A stretch of DNA of 64,000 bases. Source: an uncultured Lentisphaerota bacterium. Lineage in GTDB: Bacteria; Verrucomicrobiota; Kiritimatiellia; CAIQIC01. The stretch is taken from contig CAISWQ010000001.1 in assembly GCA_903889245.1 (NCBI GenBank), positions 1 through 64,000 of the forward strand, given 5' to 3'. This document shows, one piece after another, positions 9,013 through 18,058 of this stretch. The number at the start of each line of letters is the position of its first letter. The stretch's first letter is position 1. Made by a program: the position numbers and the translations under genes. The notes under the pieces were generated by a model. That model did not search any database and was not told where the DNA came from. It was given only the letters and a program-made list of their open reading frames with translations.

Positions 9013-9714
9013 ATGCCATTCAGAAAATTGCGGGAAGAAGTGGTGCGCGTGAACCGGGAGATCGTCCGCGCCGGGCTGGTCGTGCTGACGTGGGGTAACG
9101 CGAGCGCGGCCGACCGCAAGGCGGGCGTCATGGCGATCAAGCCGAGCGGCGTGGACTACGCGCAGCTCACGCCGGAGGACATCGTCGTGCTCGCGCTCGC
9201 CGATGGCCGCGTGGTCGCCGGCAAGCTGCGGCCTTCCTCGGATACGCCGACGCATCTGCATCTTTACCAGCAGTTCGCGGGCATCGGCGGCATTGTGCAC
9301 ACGCACAGCCTGCGCGCGACCGCATGGGCGCAGGCGGGGCGGGCGCTTCCGTGCCTCGGCACGACGCACGCCGATCATTTCCACGGCACGATTCCCGTGG
9401 CGCGCAAGCTGACGCGGGCGGAGGTCGCCGGCGCTTATGAACTGAACACCGGCGTGGCGATCGTGGACACGTTCCGCAAGCGCAAGCTCGATCCGCTGCA
9501 TGTGCCCGGCGTGCTGGTGCCGGGCCACGCGCCGTTCGCGTGGGGGCGCACAGCGCAGGCGGCGCTGGAGAACGCGATCGTGCTCGAAGCCGTCGCGGGG
9601 CTGGCGCAGGATACGCTGGCGCTCGCGCCCAAGACCCCGCCGCTCGCGGCGCATCTGCTCGACAAACACTTCCTCCGCAAGCATGGGCCGGGAGCCTACT
9701 ATGGACAAAAGTGA
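9013..9714 (+). CDS. araD: L-ribulose-5-phosphate 4-epimerase AraD
   Basis: This class II aldolase-family Zn enzyme converts L-ribulose 5-phosphate to D-xylulose 5-phosphate, which transketolase can use. Typical features are LTWGNASAADR, IKPSGVDY, SSDTPTHLHLYQQF, the zinc ligands in VHTHSLRATAWAQAG, the catalytic Asp/His region CLGTTHADHFHGTIPV, and HVPGVLVPGHAPFAWG with a further zinc His. ATGs at 8998, 9010 and 9013 share the frame; AGGGAG at 9001-9006 favours 9013 (233 residues). The last 14 bases overlap the ROK regulator, so the two are translationally coupled. Confidence 0.92.
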   Translation: MPFRKLREEVVRVNREIVRAGLVVLTWGNASAADRKAGVMAIKPSGVDYAQLTPEDIVVLALADGRVVAGKLRPSSDTPTHLHLYQQFAGIGGIVHTHSLRATAWAQAGRALPCLGTTHADHFHGTIPVARKLTRAEVAGAYELNTGVAIVDTFRKRKLDPLHVPGVLVPGHAPFAWGRTAQAALENAIVLEAVAGLAQDTLALAPKTPPLAAHLLDKHFLRKHGPGAYYGQK

Positions 9715-10900
9715 CAGCGCGCCCCTGCCGCCACGCAAGAAATCCGGCGTGCTGCCGACGCTGCTGCGGCAGATGAACGTCCGGCGCGTGCTGGATGCGT
9801 TGCGCCGGCTGGGCACGGTCTCGCGCGCCGACCTCACCCGCGTCACCGGCATCAGCGCGCCCACGATGTCCAAGCTGGTCGAGGAGTTGCTCGCGAGCGG
9901 ACTGATCGAGGCCGAGCCGGAGATGCGCTATGCCACCGGCCGGCCAAGCGTGCTCTACCGCCTCGGCAGCCGGTCGGTCCAGATTCTCGGCGCGGTCATC
10001 GGCATGCGCGAATGTACGGTGGTGGCCAGCGGGCTCGCCGGGGAACTCGATGAGCGCCGCTGCCGGACCTTCGCCACGCCGGATAACTACGAGTCTTTCC
10101 TGCGCGCGCTGGCGGCCGAACTGACGACCCTCGCGTGCGGCTTCGAGGCCCCCGCGCTCGGCGTCGGCTTGAGCCTGCCGGGCCTGATCAAGTCCTCGAC
10201 CGGCGAGATGGCGCTCTCGCCGAACATTCACTATCTCGACGGCCGGCGGCCCGGCGTGGACTTGGCGAAGCTGCTCAAGCTGACCGTGGTGCCGGTGCAG
10301 GAGGAACACGGCCTGTGCCTCGCCGAGCAGATGTTCGGCGCGGCGCGCGGCGTCGAGCACTTTGCGATGCTTGATATCAGCGACGGCCTCGGCATGGGCG
10401 TCATCAGCGGCGGCCGCCTGATTTCCGGCAGCGACGGCTTTGGCGGCGAGATCGGCCACATGACCGCCAAGCTGGGCGGCGAACTGTGCGGCTGCGGCAA
10501 CCGCGGCTGCCTGGAGACTGTGGCGACCGACCTGGCCTTCATGCGCGCGCTGACGCGGCGCGAGGGGCGCACGCTGACGATGGACGAGATCATCGCCGAG
10601 GCGCAGGCCGGGCGGCTGGCGATTGCGCCGGAGATCGGCGAGGTCCTCGATTATCTCGCCGCCGGCATCGGCACGATTGTCAACGTCTTCAATCCCGCGA
10701 TGCTGTTCGTCTATGGCCGGCTCTTCGAGGTGCGCGACGGCCTCTTCGATCAACTGGTCCGCAAGGTCGGGGAGCACGCGCTGCGGCCCTCGCTGCAACG
10801 CTGCCGGATCGTGCGCGCGCAGGGCAACAAGCGGCTCGGCGCCGTCGCGGCCATCATCAACAGCCACTTCAACACCCTCGGCCCCGCCTTCTCGATCTGA
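9701..10900 (+). CDS. ROK-family transcriptional regulator, probable regulator of the ara genes
   Basis: The 399-residue product has an N-terminal winged helix (about residues 20-75: NVRRVLDALRRLG, SRADLTRVTGISAPTMSKLV) followed by a ROK domain. The ROK zinc motif CGCGNRGCLE is intact, preceded by GFGGEIGHM, the consensus with the zinc-binding His. GVGLSLPGLI and ISDGLGMGVISGG are sugar-kinase-fold strands. The ATG at 9701 lies inside the araD 3' end. The family includes XylR and NagC repressors, and the context suggests it senses arabinose or a derivative and controls araBD; this is inference. Kinase activity is unlikely because the family is mainly regulatory when a DNA-binding domain is present. 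Confidence 0.88.
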   Translation: MDKSDSAPLPPRKKSGVLPTLLRQMNVRRVLDALRRLGTVSRADLTRVTGISAPTMSKLVEELLASGLIEAEPEMRYATGRPSVLYRLGSRSVQILGAVIGMRECTVVASGLAGELDERRCRTFATPDNYESFLRALAAELTTLACGFEAPALGVGLSLPGLIKSSTGEMALSPNIHYLDGRRPGVDLAKLLKLTVVPVQEEHGLCLAEQMFGAARGVEHFAMLDISDGLGMGVISGGRLISGSDGFGGEIGHMTAKLGGELCGCGNRGCLETVATDLAFMRALTRREGRTLTMDEIIAEAQAGRLAIAPEIGEVLDYLAAGIGTIVNVFNPAMLFVYGRLFEVRDGLFDQLVRKVGEHALRPSLQRCRIVRAQGNKRLGAVAAIINSHFNTLGPAFSI

Positions 10901-10906
10901 CGGTCA

Positions 10907-10951
10907 TCCAAGGCTTGGAAACGGGACGGCTGAATGTTCCAAGGTTTGGAA
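10907..10951. repeat. phased palindrome array A4 (2 copies)
   Basis: Cores TCCAAGGCTTGGA (centre 10913) and TCCAAGGTTTGGA (centre 10944), 31 bp apart, between the ROK gene and the efflux operon. The arms are shorter than usual. Confidence 0.8.
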
Positions 10952-10980
10952 CACCTGAAAGGCGGCGCATATGCCGGTGC

Positions 10981-11009
10981 TTGACAAGGCGGCGGGAGCC
11001 GAGTTTAGT
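10981..11009 (+). promoter_or_regulatory. candidate promoter of the metal-efflux operon
   Basis: A consensus TTGACA at 10981-10986, 17-bp spacer, TTTAGT at 11004-11009. The first candidate start codon (GTG 11017) is only 7 bp downstream, which would give a leaderless or nearly leaderless mRNA. Confidence 0.5.
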
Positions 11010-11016
11010 TCGCGCC

Positions 11017-11301
11017 GTGAACCGGAAGGGTCAACGCATCGTGTGGCGGCTGTGCGGGGCGCTGGTGTTGCTCTGCCTGCTGTTGCCGCTGATTATCTGC
11101 CTCTGCGAACATGGTGAGTGCGCGGACGAACCGGTTTGTTCCTGTACCGACTGCCTGTGCATCTGCCATGCCGTGGCCGTGGTGATCCCGGCGGCGGCGG
11201 CCCTCGCGCCGTGTACCGCCATGCTCCGCGCGTTGCCGCCCGCGGCGTGGTCCTGTCCGCAAGCCATCAGTCCCGCCATCTTCCGCCCTCCCATCGTTTG
11301 A
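11017..11301 (+). CDS. small Cys-rich membrane-anchored protein at the head of the metal-efflux operon
   Basis: This 94-residue product (GTG start) begins VNRKGQRIVWRLCGALVL and then LLCLLLPLIICLCEHGEC, an n-region plus hydrophobic segment. A dense cluster, CEHGEC, CSCTDCLCICHA, gives about nine cysteines plus histidines, and a second hydrophobic stretch follows. The spacing suggests thiol or metal binding on the periplasmic side. It lies immediately upstream of the TolC/adaptor/RND genes, so a metal-sensing or metal-presenting role is inferred. I do not recognise a named family. The start is uncertain because the promoter-like boxes sit just upstream with no clear ribosome-binding site. Confidence 0.5.
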   Translation: MNRKGQRIVWRLCGALVLLCLLLPLIICLCEHGECADEPVCSCTDCLCICHAVAVVIPAAAALAPCTAMLRALPPAAWSCPQAISPAIFRPPIV

Positions 11302-11370
11302 ACATCGCCATCGGGCCGCGCCGCCAAGGCGGTCGCGGACGCATGAGGTTTCAAGCTTGGGAGAGTACAC

Positions 11371-12615
11371 ATGAAAATTCTTTGGTGTGTTGTCTTGTCG
11401 GTTTTGCTCTGTGGAGGCGTGGGCCGCGGCCAGCCCACCGCGCTCACGCTGGAGGACGCCATCCGGCTGGCGTTACAACATAACCCGGAACTGCGTGCCG
11501 CCGAGGCGCGCGTCGAGGCCGCCGCCGGCCGCGCGCGCCAGGCGCGCCAATGGGCGAACCCGGAACTGGAGTTGAGCGCCGAGGATTGGCCGGTGAGTAA
11601 CGGGCGCGGCTTCTCCGACGCGAAGCAGACAATCGGGCTGGCTCAGACACTGCCGTTTCCGGGCAAGAAAGCGCTCGAAGGCGAGGCGGGCCGGGCGGGT
11701 GTGAAGCTCTCGGAGCATGAACGCGCCCTGCGCCGGACGGCCCTCGTCCGCGAGGTGAAGACGGGCTTCGTCCGCGTCCTGGCCGCGGAGCGGCTGGTCG
11801 CGGTCGCCACGCAACTGGTGAACGTGGCCGCCGCGTCGGCGACCGCGGCGCGCAAGCGGGTCGAGGCCGGCGCCACCGCCTTTCACGAGCAGTTGCGCGC
11901 GGAGGTGCAGCATGAGCAGGCGCGCTCGGAGCTGACCGGCTACGAGCGCGAACTGGCCGGCGCGCGGCAAAGTTTTGCGACCGTATTGGGACGGCCGGAG
12001 TTGCAGGCGGTCACGTTGCAGGGCGCGCTGGCCGAGGCGCCGGATGCACAACTCTTGACGGAGGCGGGCGCGGCACGGCTGGCCCATCATCCCAGCGTGA
12101 GCGCCGCGCAGGCGCAACTGGAGCGCGCAAACTTCGAGGAACGCCGGGCGCGACTGGAGCCCTATCCCGACGTGAAAGTCGGCGTCTCCGGCGGGCGCAT
12201 CGGCGAGACGGACCAGTCCATCGTGCAGGTGGGCGTATCGCTGCCGCTCCCGCTGCTGGACCGCGGCCGCGGCAAGCAGCAGGAGGCGCGGGCGCTGGTG
12301 AGCGCGGCGGAGGCGGAGTTGCGCGCCGCCCAGCAGCAGGTGCAGCGCGAGTGGGCCGCCGCCGGGCAACGCTATCACGCCGCCGCCGCGCAGGTGGCCA
12401 ACTACCGCGAGCGGATACTGCCGAAGGCGGCCGAGGCACTGCGCCTGATCCAGGCTGGCTTCGATCACGGCAAGTTCACCTTTCTCGATCTGGTGGATAC
12501 GCAGCGCACCACGGCCGAGGCGCAACTGGCCTACCAGCACAAGCTGCTCGAACTGAACACCACGCAGGCGGAACTGGAGGCGCTGCTCCAGCCGCAACTT
12601 TCAATCAACCAGTAG
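11371..12615 (+). CDS. TolC/CzcC-type outer membrane efflux protein
   Basis: A 414-residue outer-membrane factor with signal peptide MKILWCVVLSVLLCGGVGRG. It shows the two-fold OEP repeat: LTLEDAIRLALQHNPELRAAEARV near the N-terminus (listed for its LALQHNPEL motif) and HPSVSAAQAQLERA at mid-protein, each followed by long amphipathic coiled-coil helices. PNPELE-like ANPELELSAEDWP and QTLPFPGKK match CzcC/CusC. It forms the trimeric channel for the RND pump encoded next. GGGAGAG precedes the ATG. Eleven bases separate its stop from the adaptor start. Confidence 0.9.
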   Translation: MKILWCVVLSVLLCGGVGRGQPTALTLEDAIRLALQHNPELRAAEARVEAAAGRARQARQWANPELELSAEDWPVSNGRGFSDAKQTIGLAQTLPFPGKKALEGEAGRAGVKLSEHERALRRTALVREVKTGFVRVLAAERLVAVATQLVNVAAASATAARKRVEAGATAFHEQLRAEVQHEQARSELTGYERELAGARQSFATVLGRPELQAVTLQGALAEAPDAQLLTEAGAARLAHHPSVSAAQAQLERANFEERRARLEPYPDVKVGVSGGRIGETDQSIVQVGVSLPLPLLDRGRGKQQEARALVSAAEAELRAAQQQVQREWAAAGQRYHAAAAQVANYRERILPKAAEALRLIQAGFDHGKFTFLDLVDTQRTTAEAQLAYQHKLLELNTTQAELEALLQPQLSINQ

Positions 12616-12625
12616 GAGTCCGATC

Positions 12626-13885
12626 ATGAAGAAGACCATCGTTTCCTTTTTAATCGTCGCGGTCATGACGCTGTTCGCCGGGTGCAAACCCGCCGCCGAA
12701 CACGATGAGCACGCGGGACACAACCACGGCCCCGGCGGACACAAGCCCCACGCCGAAGCCCCCGGTGGTGTGGAGATGTGCGGCGAGCACGGCGTACCTG
12801 AAGCGGAGTGCGCCATCTGCAAGCCCGAACTCGCCGCCAAGCTCAAACCGGGCGAAAGCCTGAAGGTGCGGCTGCCCTCGACCAACTCCACGGCCATCGT
12901 CGGCGTCCAGACGGCGACGCCGGAGACGGGCGCGGTCGCCGAGGGCCTCGAATGCGTGGCGGAGGTCAGCTTCAACCAGAACAAGCTGGCCCAACTCGCC
13001 GCGCCGGTCAGCGGTATCCTCCAGACGGTGGACGTGGATTTGGGCAGCGTGGTCGAGGAGCGGCAGACGGTGGCGAAAATCTGGTCCGCTTCGATCGCGG
13101 AGGCGGTCGCCAAGGCGGTGCTCTCGCACCAGACGCTGGAGCGGGAGCGGAAACTCTGGGATGAGCGCGTGACCTCGAAGGCGTCGCTCCAGGAGGCGGA
13201 GGCGGTCCACCGGGCCTCGTGCCAGCAACTGCGCACGCTGGGCTTCACCGAGGTACAGATTGACGAGATGGGCTGCAAACCGGAGGAGCAGGTGCTGATG
13301 GAAGTCCGCGCGCCGTTCGCCGGCGAGATCGTCGAGCGCACAGCCGTACGCGGCGCGCTGGTGGAAGCGGGCAAGCCGCTCTTCACGCTGGCCGACCGCG
13401 CGACCGTGTGGGCGCTGCTACAGATACCGGAGGCGCAGCTCGCACGCGTCCAGATGGGCCAGGCTGTGGAACTGCGCGTGGACTCGCTGCCGGGCCAGGT
13501 CTTCACCGGCAAGCTGACGTGGATCGGTCCGGCGGTGGACGAGCGGACGCGCATGGCCCGCGCGCGCGCCGAATTCGCCAACCCCGAAGGACTGCTCAAG
13601 GACAAGATGTTCGCCACGGCGCGGATCCTGGTGCGGCAGACGCCACAGGCCGTGCTCGTCCCGACCACGGCCATCCAGCACGTCGAAGGCAAGCCCTTCG
13701 TCTTCGTGCAGCGCGAGCGCGACCTGTTCGACGCGCGTGCGGTCCTGCTCGGCGCGCAACAGGACGGACGGTGCGAAGTGCTGACGGGTTTGCAACCGCA
13801 GGAGCCGGTCGCCGTCACGCGCGCGTTCGCCATCAAGTCGGCGATGCTGATGTCGCGCCTGGGCGCGGGCTGTGCCGATGACTGA
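12626..13885 (+). CDS. CzcB/CusB-type periplasmic adaptor lipoprotein with His/Cys metal-binding head
   Basis: This 419-residue membrane-fusion protein has a lipoprotein signal (MKKTIVSFLIVAVMTLFAGC, lipobox LFAGC). Next comes a His-rich stretch (EHDEHAGHNHGPGGHKPH) and a Cys motif, CGEHGVPEAECAICKPEL, often seen in heavy-metal adaptors. Barrel-sandwich halves (LAAPVSGILQTVDVDLGSVV and VRAPFAGEIVERTAVRGALV) flank a helical hairpin, with a beta-barrel after LADRATVWALLQIPEAQL. It links the inner-membrane pump to the TolC-like channel and may hand metal to the pump. TAGGAG gives the ribosome-binding site. Confidence 0.9.
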   Translation: MKKTIVSFLIVAVMTLFAGCKPAAEHDEHAGHNHGPGGHKPHAEAPGGVEMCGEHGVPEAECAICKPELAAKLKPGESLKVRLPSTNSTAIVGVQTATPETGAVAEGLECVAEVSFNQNKLAQLAAPVSGILQTVDVDLGSVVEERQTVAKIWSASIAEAVAKAVLSHQTLERERKLWDERVTSKASLQEAEAVHRASCQQLRTLGFTEVQIDEMGCKPEEQVLMEVRAPFAGEIVERTAVRGALVEAGKPLFTLADRATVWALLQIPEAQLARVQMGQAVELRVDSLPGQVFTGKLTWIGPAVDERTRMARARAEFANPEGLLKDKMFATARILVRQTPQAVLVPTTAIQHVEGKPFVFVQRERDLFDARAVLLGAQQDGRCEVLTGLQPQEPVAVTRAFAIKSAMLMSRLGAGCADD

Positions 13886-13903
13886 CCACGGAGGAGACTC
13901 ATC

Positions 13904-16900
13904 ATGCTGAACTGGCTCATCCAATTTTCGATCGCCAACCGCCTGCTGGTCGGCACGCTGGCGCTGCTGCTCATCGTGATCGGCGGCTGGACCTTGAGCG
14001 TGCTGCCGATTGACGCCTTCCCGGACACGACGCCGGTGCAGGTACAGATCAACACCACGGCGCCCGCGCTGAATCCGCAGGAGGCCGAGGCGCAGATCAC
14101 GCTGCCGGTGGAACTCGCGATCAGCGGCCTGCCGGGTTTGCAGAATGTCCGCTCGCTCTCCAAGTTCGGGCTTTCGCAGGTGGTCGCCACGTTCGACGAT
14201 AGCGTGGACATCTACCGCGCGCGCCAGCTCATCACCGAGCGGCTCCAGAGCGTGGAGCTGCCGGAAGGGCTGGCACGGCCGCAGCTTGGCCCGATTGCCA
14301 CGGGTCTGGGCGAAATCTTCCACTACCTCGTGCGCTCCACCGCTACCAACCGCAGCCCGACGGAGCTGCGCATCATTCAAGATTGGATGGTAAAGCCGCA
14401 ACTGCGCAAGGTGCCGGGTGTCGCCGAGATCAACACGTGGGGCGGCTTCGAGAAGCAATATCACGTGGTCGTGGCCACCGACCGGCTCGTGAAGTATCGC
14501 CTGACGTTCGAGGAGCTGGTCGAGGCACTGCACGCCAACAACCAGAACGTCGGCGGCGGGCAGATCATCCGCGGCGGCGAATCGCTGCTGGTCCACGGCG
14601 TCGCGCTGACGACCAACGTCGCCGAACTCGCCAACATCGTCATCACCAGCCACGAGGGCACGCCGGTGCGCGTGCGCGACGTGGCCACCGTGCAGGCCGA
14701 CCACGAAATCCGGCGCGGCGCGGTGACGGCTGATGGGCGCGGCGAGGCCGTGCTCGGCCTGGGCTTCATGCTGATGGGCGAGAACAGCGCCGTGGTCACG
14801 CGCGCGCTCAAGGCCAAGCTGGCCGAGGTGCAGGAGCAGTTGCAAAGCACCATGCCCGACCTCCGGCTGGAGGTGCTCTATGACCGGACCGAGCTGGTGG
14901 ATAACGTCATCCGCACGGTCGGGCACAACCTGCTGGCGGGCGCGCTGCTGGTGATCGCCATCCTGTTCGCGTTCCTCGGCAACCTGCGGGCCGGGCTGAT
15001 CGTGGCGGCGGCGATTCCGCTCTCGATGCTCTTCGCCGGCCAGTTCATGTTGCAGGCGGGCATCGCCGCGAGCCTGTTGAGCCTCGGCGCGGTGGACTTC
15101 GGCCTGATCGTGGATGGCGCGGTGGTGATGATGGAGAATACGCTGCGGCGGCTGGCCGCGCGCCAGCGGGAACTCGGCCGGCTGCTGACCGGCGCGGAGC
15201 GCGAGGACGTGTTGCGTAGCGCGCCGCTGGAGGTGGCGCGCCCGGTCGCGTTCGGTGTGGGCATCATCATGATGGTCTTCCTGCCGATTCTCTCGTTGGA
15301 GGGCATCGAGGGCAAACTCTTCAAGCCGATGGCGCTGACGCTGATCTTCGCGCTGCTGGGCTCGCTGTTGCTGGCGCTGACGCTGACGCCGGTGCTGGCC
15401 GCGCAGTTCCTGCCCAAGCGGGTGCGGGAGCAGGAGCCGTGGCTCGTGCGCGCGGCGCACCGGCTCTACGCGCCGGCGCTGGACCTGGTCCTGCGCTTCC
15501 GCAAAAGCACGGTGGTGGCGGCGCTGGCGCTGTTCATCGGCGTCGCGTGGCTCGCCACCCGCATGGGCGGCGAATTTCTGCCGAAGCTCGGCGAGGGCGC
15601 GATCGTCGGCACCACCGTCCGGCTCGCCGGCATCTCCGTCGAGGAGGCTGTGGCGCAGAACGACCGCATCGAGCAGGTGCTGCTGAAGGAGTTCCCCGAC
15701 GAGCTCGAGCATATCTGGACGCGGCTCGGCACGGCGGAGGTCGCCACCGACCCGATGGGTATCGAGCTGGCCGACTTCTTCCTCGCCCTCAAGCCGCGGG
15801 CGCAGTGGCAGAAGGCGCGGACGCAGGCCGAACTGACCGAGCAGATGCGCGCCGTCTTGAGCCAGGTCCCCGGCCTGAAACCCTCCTTCAGCCAGCCGAT
15901 CGAGATGCGCATGAACGAAATGATCGCCGGCGCGCGCGGCGATATCGCCATCAAAATCTACGGCGACAGCCTCGAGGAACTGCGCCGGCTCGGCGGCGAG
16001 GTGGAGGCGATCCTCAACGGCATTCGCGGCGCGAGCGAGGTTTCCGTCGAGCAGGTGACCGGCCAGACGTTCCTGCAGGTGCGCGTGAATCCGCAGGCCA
16101 TCGCCCGCCATGGCGTGCCGACGCGCAACGTGCTCAACGTGATCGAGGCCGTCGGCTCGCGGCGCGTGGGCGAGGTGCGCGAGGACCAGCGCCGCTTCCC
16201 GCTCGTCGTGCGGCTGCCCGACCGGCAGCGCACCGACCCCGACGCGCTCGCCGCCACGCTCATCCCGACCGCGGCCGGGCCGGTGCTGCCGCTGAACCAG
16301 GTGGCGCAGATCACGGAGCAGGAAGGTCCCGCCACGATCAACCGCGAGTGGGGCCAGCGCCGCCTCACCGTGCAGTGCAACGTGCGCGGGCGCGACGTCA
16401 AAAGTTTCGTCGCCGAGGGCAAGGCGCAGATCGCCGCGCTCATCCAGCGGCCCAAGGGCTACACCATCGAATGGGGCGGCCAGTTCGAGAACATGGAGCG
16501 CGCCAACCGGCGGCTGCTGTTCGTCGTGCCGCTGGCGCTGGCGCTGATCTTCGTGTTGCTGTTCTTTGGCCTCAAGACGCTGCGCGAGGTGTTCATCGTC
16601 GCCTCCGGCATTCCGCTCGGCCTCGTCGGCGGCGTCGTGGCGCTTTGGCTGCGCGGCCTGCCGTTCACCGTCAGTTCCGCCATCGGCTTCATCGCCTTGA
16701 GCGGCGTCGCGATCCTCAACGGGCTGGTATTGGTGACGTTCATCAAGCAGCGGCTCGCCGAGGGGACGCCGTTATTGTCCGCCGTCCGCGATGGCTGTCT
16801 CGTCCGCCTGCGCCCGGTGCTGATGACCGCGCTCGTCGCCGCGGTCGGCTTCATCCCGATGGCGGTCAACGTCGGTGTCGGTGGCGAGATCCAGCGCCCG

Positions 16901-17029
16901 CTGGCGACCGTGGTGATTGGCGGTCTGTTCTCCAATATGCTGCTGACCCTGCTCGTGCTGCCCGCGCTCTACGCGCTGCTCGGCCGCAGTCCAGCGCTTG
17001 CAGACCTATCGGATACAAGGGAGGCGTAA
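13904..17029 (+). CDS. heavy-metal efflux RND transporter, CzcA-like
   Basis: The 1041-residue proton-driven inner-membrane antiporter has 12 predicted TM segments and two large periplasmic domains, as in HME-RND pumps. Landmarks are LPIDAFPDTTPVQVQINT, GLPGLQNVRSLSKFGLSQV, and the TM4 motif VDFGLIVDGAVVMMEN. Its D-F-G-x3-D-x-A-x4-E-N pattern is that of CzcA/CnrA-like divalent-cation pumps rather than CusA, so Zn, Co, Cd or Ni is more likely than Cu/Ag. That substrate call is inference. GGAGGAG precedes the ATG. The stop is 6 bases from the convergent response-regulator stop. Confidence 0.93.
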   Translation: MLNWLIQFSIANRLLVGTLALLLIVIGGWTLSVLPIDAFPDTTPVQVQINTTAPALNPQEAEAQITLPVELAISGLPGLQNVRSLSKFGLSQVVATFDDSVDIYRARQLITERLQSVELPEGLARPQLGPIATGLGEIFHYLVRSTATNRSPTELRIIQDWMVKPQLRKVPGVAEINTWGGFEKQYHVVVATDRLVKYRLTFEELVEALHANNQNVGGGQIIRGGESLLVHGVALTTNVAELANIVITSHEGTPVRVRDVATVQADHEIRRGAVTADGRGEAVLGLGFMLMGENSAVVTRALKAKLAEVQEQLQSTMPDLRLEVLYDRTELVDNVIRTVGHNLLAGALLVIAILFAFLGNLRAGLIVAAAIPLSMLFAGQFMLQAGIAASLLSLGAVDFGLIVDGAVVMMENTLRRLAARQRELGRLLTGAEREDVLRSAPLEVARPVAFGVGIIMMVFLPILSLEGIEGKLFKPMALTLIFALLGSLLLALTLTPVLAAQFLPKRVREQEPWLVRAAHRLYAPALDLVLRFRKSTVVAALALFIGVAWLATRMGGEFLPKLGEGAIVGTTVRLAGISVEEAVAQNDRIEQVLLKEFPDELEHIWTRLGTAEVATDPMGIELADFFLALKPRAQWQKARTQAELTEQMRAVLSQVPGLKPSFSQPIEMRMNEMIAGARGDIAIKIYGDSLEELRRLGGEVEAILNGIRGASEVSVEQVTGQTFLQVRVNPQAIARHGVPTRNVLNVIEAVGSRRVGEVREDQRRFPLVVRLPDRQRTDPDALAATLIPTAAGPVLPLNQVAQITEQEGPATINREWGQRRLTVQCNVRGRDVKSFVAEGKAQIAALIQRPKGYTIEWGGQFENMERANRRLLFVVPLALALIFVLLFFGLKTLREVFIVASGIPLGLVGGVVALWLRGLPFTVSSAIGFIALSGVAILNGLVLVTFIKQRLAEGTPLLSAVRDGCLVRLRPVLMTALVAAVGFIPMAVNVGVGGEIQRPLATVVIGGLFSNMLLTLLVLPALYALLGRSPALADLSDTREA

Positions 17030-17035
17030 GACTGA

Positions 17036-17425
17036 TCAGCGCGTGGGTATGCTTTGTTGCTCCAATTTCTCAAAAGCCTTGGCAAAGGCTTTTTCGAGGA
17101 GCGTGACCTCAAAGGGCTTGGGAAAGACCTCGTCAAAACCCAGATCGCGCAGCAGTTCAGGACGGTAAGAGGCGACATAGGCGCTCAAGGCATATACACA
17201 GGCGCCGGGATCACGCGCCTTGATCTGGCGGCAGAGTTCCAAGCCATCCATCACGGGCATGCGCAGGTCTAGGCAGAAGACGCGGATGTGCTCCCGCTGC
17301 ATGATATCGAGGGCGATTTTGCCGCTGGTGGTGCAACGTGGCACATAGCCCAGACTACGGGCCAGCATCTCCAGCATCATCAAGATACTGGGCTCGTCAT
17401 CCACAAATAGAATGCGCTTTTCCAT
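17036..17425 (-). CDS. single-domain response regulator (CheY-like receiver)
   Basis: The 129-residue product consists only of a receiver domain. The acidic pocket is D9/D10 (LFVDDEPS), the phosphoacceptor is D53 (CLDLRMPVMDG), S81 sits at the Thr/Ser position (ALSAY) and K103 is the conserved lysine (FPKPF). GGAG lies seven bases before this ATG (17425). An in-frame extension upstream is not supported. No histidine kinase is nearby, so it is an orphan, either acting by protein interaction like CheY/Spo0F or regulated from elsewhere. Confidence 0.88.
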   Translation of the reverse strand: MEKRILFVDDEPSILMMLEMLARSLGYVPRCTTSGKIALDIMQREHIRVFCLDLRMPVMDGLELCRQIKARDPGACVYALSAYVASYRPELLRDLGFDEVFPKPFEVTLLEKAFAKAFEKLEQQSIPTR

Positions 17426-17535
17426 CGTTTTCTCCAGTCGCGGCCTTTGGCCCAAGCACCAAAAACCTGCGCCATGATAAGTTCAGCGCAATGAAATTTC
17501 CAGTCACATATCTTCAGCGTGCCGCGTACAGGGAG

Positions 17536-17582
17536 GGCAAGGCGTGGAAGATGCACCCGTTGACAGTCCAAACCTTGGAAAA
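17536..17582. repeat. phased palindrome array A5 (1 clear and 1 degenerate copy)
   Basis: TCCAAACCTTGGAAAA (centre 17573) is preceded exactly 31 bp upstream by GGCAAGGCGTGGA (centre 17542, 10 of 13 core matches). The array lies in the divergent gap upstream of yraN. Confidence 0.6.
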
Positions 17583-17619
17583 GTTTGCGGCCGGCGCGGC
17601 GCTGCGCTATGAAAGCCGC

Positions 17620-18054
17620 ATGTGGTCATGGCTCACAGCCCTGTGGCGGCGGCGCGACGGCGCGCTGCCGGAGCATTTGCGTGCCGGCGTGTGGGGCGAG
17701 GAGCACGCCGAGCGGTTTCTAAAGAAACTCGGCTGGCACATCCTCGGCCGGCGGGTCCGGTTTGGCCGCGACGAGCTCGATTTGGTGGCGCGTGCCGGCG
17801 CGGTGCTGGTCTTCGTCGAGGTCAAGACCCGTGCCAGCGAGGACTTCGGCCGGCCCCTTGACGCCGTGGGTCGCGACAAGCGCCGCCGTCTTTCGCGGGC
17901 GGCGGTGCAGTACCTCAAGCACCTGCGCGAGCGGCCGGATTATATCCGCTTCGATGTGATTGAGGTGCTGGGGACGGCGGACAGCGGTGCGCCGGAAATC
18001 CGGCATATCGCGAACGCCTTCCCGCTCGATAAACGTTATCGCCTCTATGGGTGA
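17620..18054 (+). CDS. yraN: YraN/UPF0102 family putative endonuclease
   Basis: A Holliday-junction-resolvase-like (PD-(D/E)xK fold) family of unknown role, conserved in most bacteria. With the ATG at 17620 the product is 144 residues, near the family norm. HLRAGVWGEEHAERFLKKLGW is the N-terminal helix (motif GEEHAERFL). The predicted catalytic residues are in GRDELDLVAR and VLVFVEVKTR (D, E, K). A candidate promoter (TTTGCG at 17584, 18 bp, TATGAA at 17608) lies just after the palindrome. Longer in-frame starts such as ATG 17491 would translate the repeat array and are rejected. The stop is 4 bases before the next ATG. Confidence 0.85.
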   Translation: MWSWLTALWRRRDGALPEHLRAGVWGEEHAERFLKKLGWHILGRRVRFGRDELDLVARAGAVLVFVEVKTRASEDFGRPLDAVGRDKRRRLSRAAVQYLKHLRERPDYIRFDVIEVLGTADSGAPEIRHIANAFPLDKRYRLYG

Positions 18055-18058
18055 CTCC

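Noticed and set aside
13418-16111. Long open frame (897 codons) antisense to the efflux genes
   Set aside because: Composition is Arg/His/Gln-rich with no motif; it mirrors high-GC codon bias of czcA and the adaptor on the other strand.
13904-17029. CusA-type copper/silver pump
   Set aside because: The TM4 motif is DFG-x3-D-G-A, typical of divalent-cation pumps, and no methionine-rich clusters stand out.
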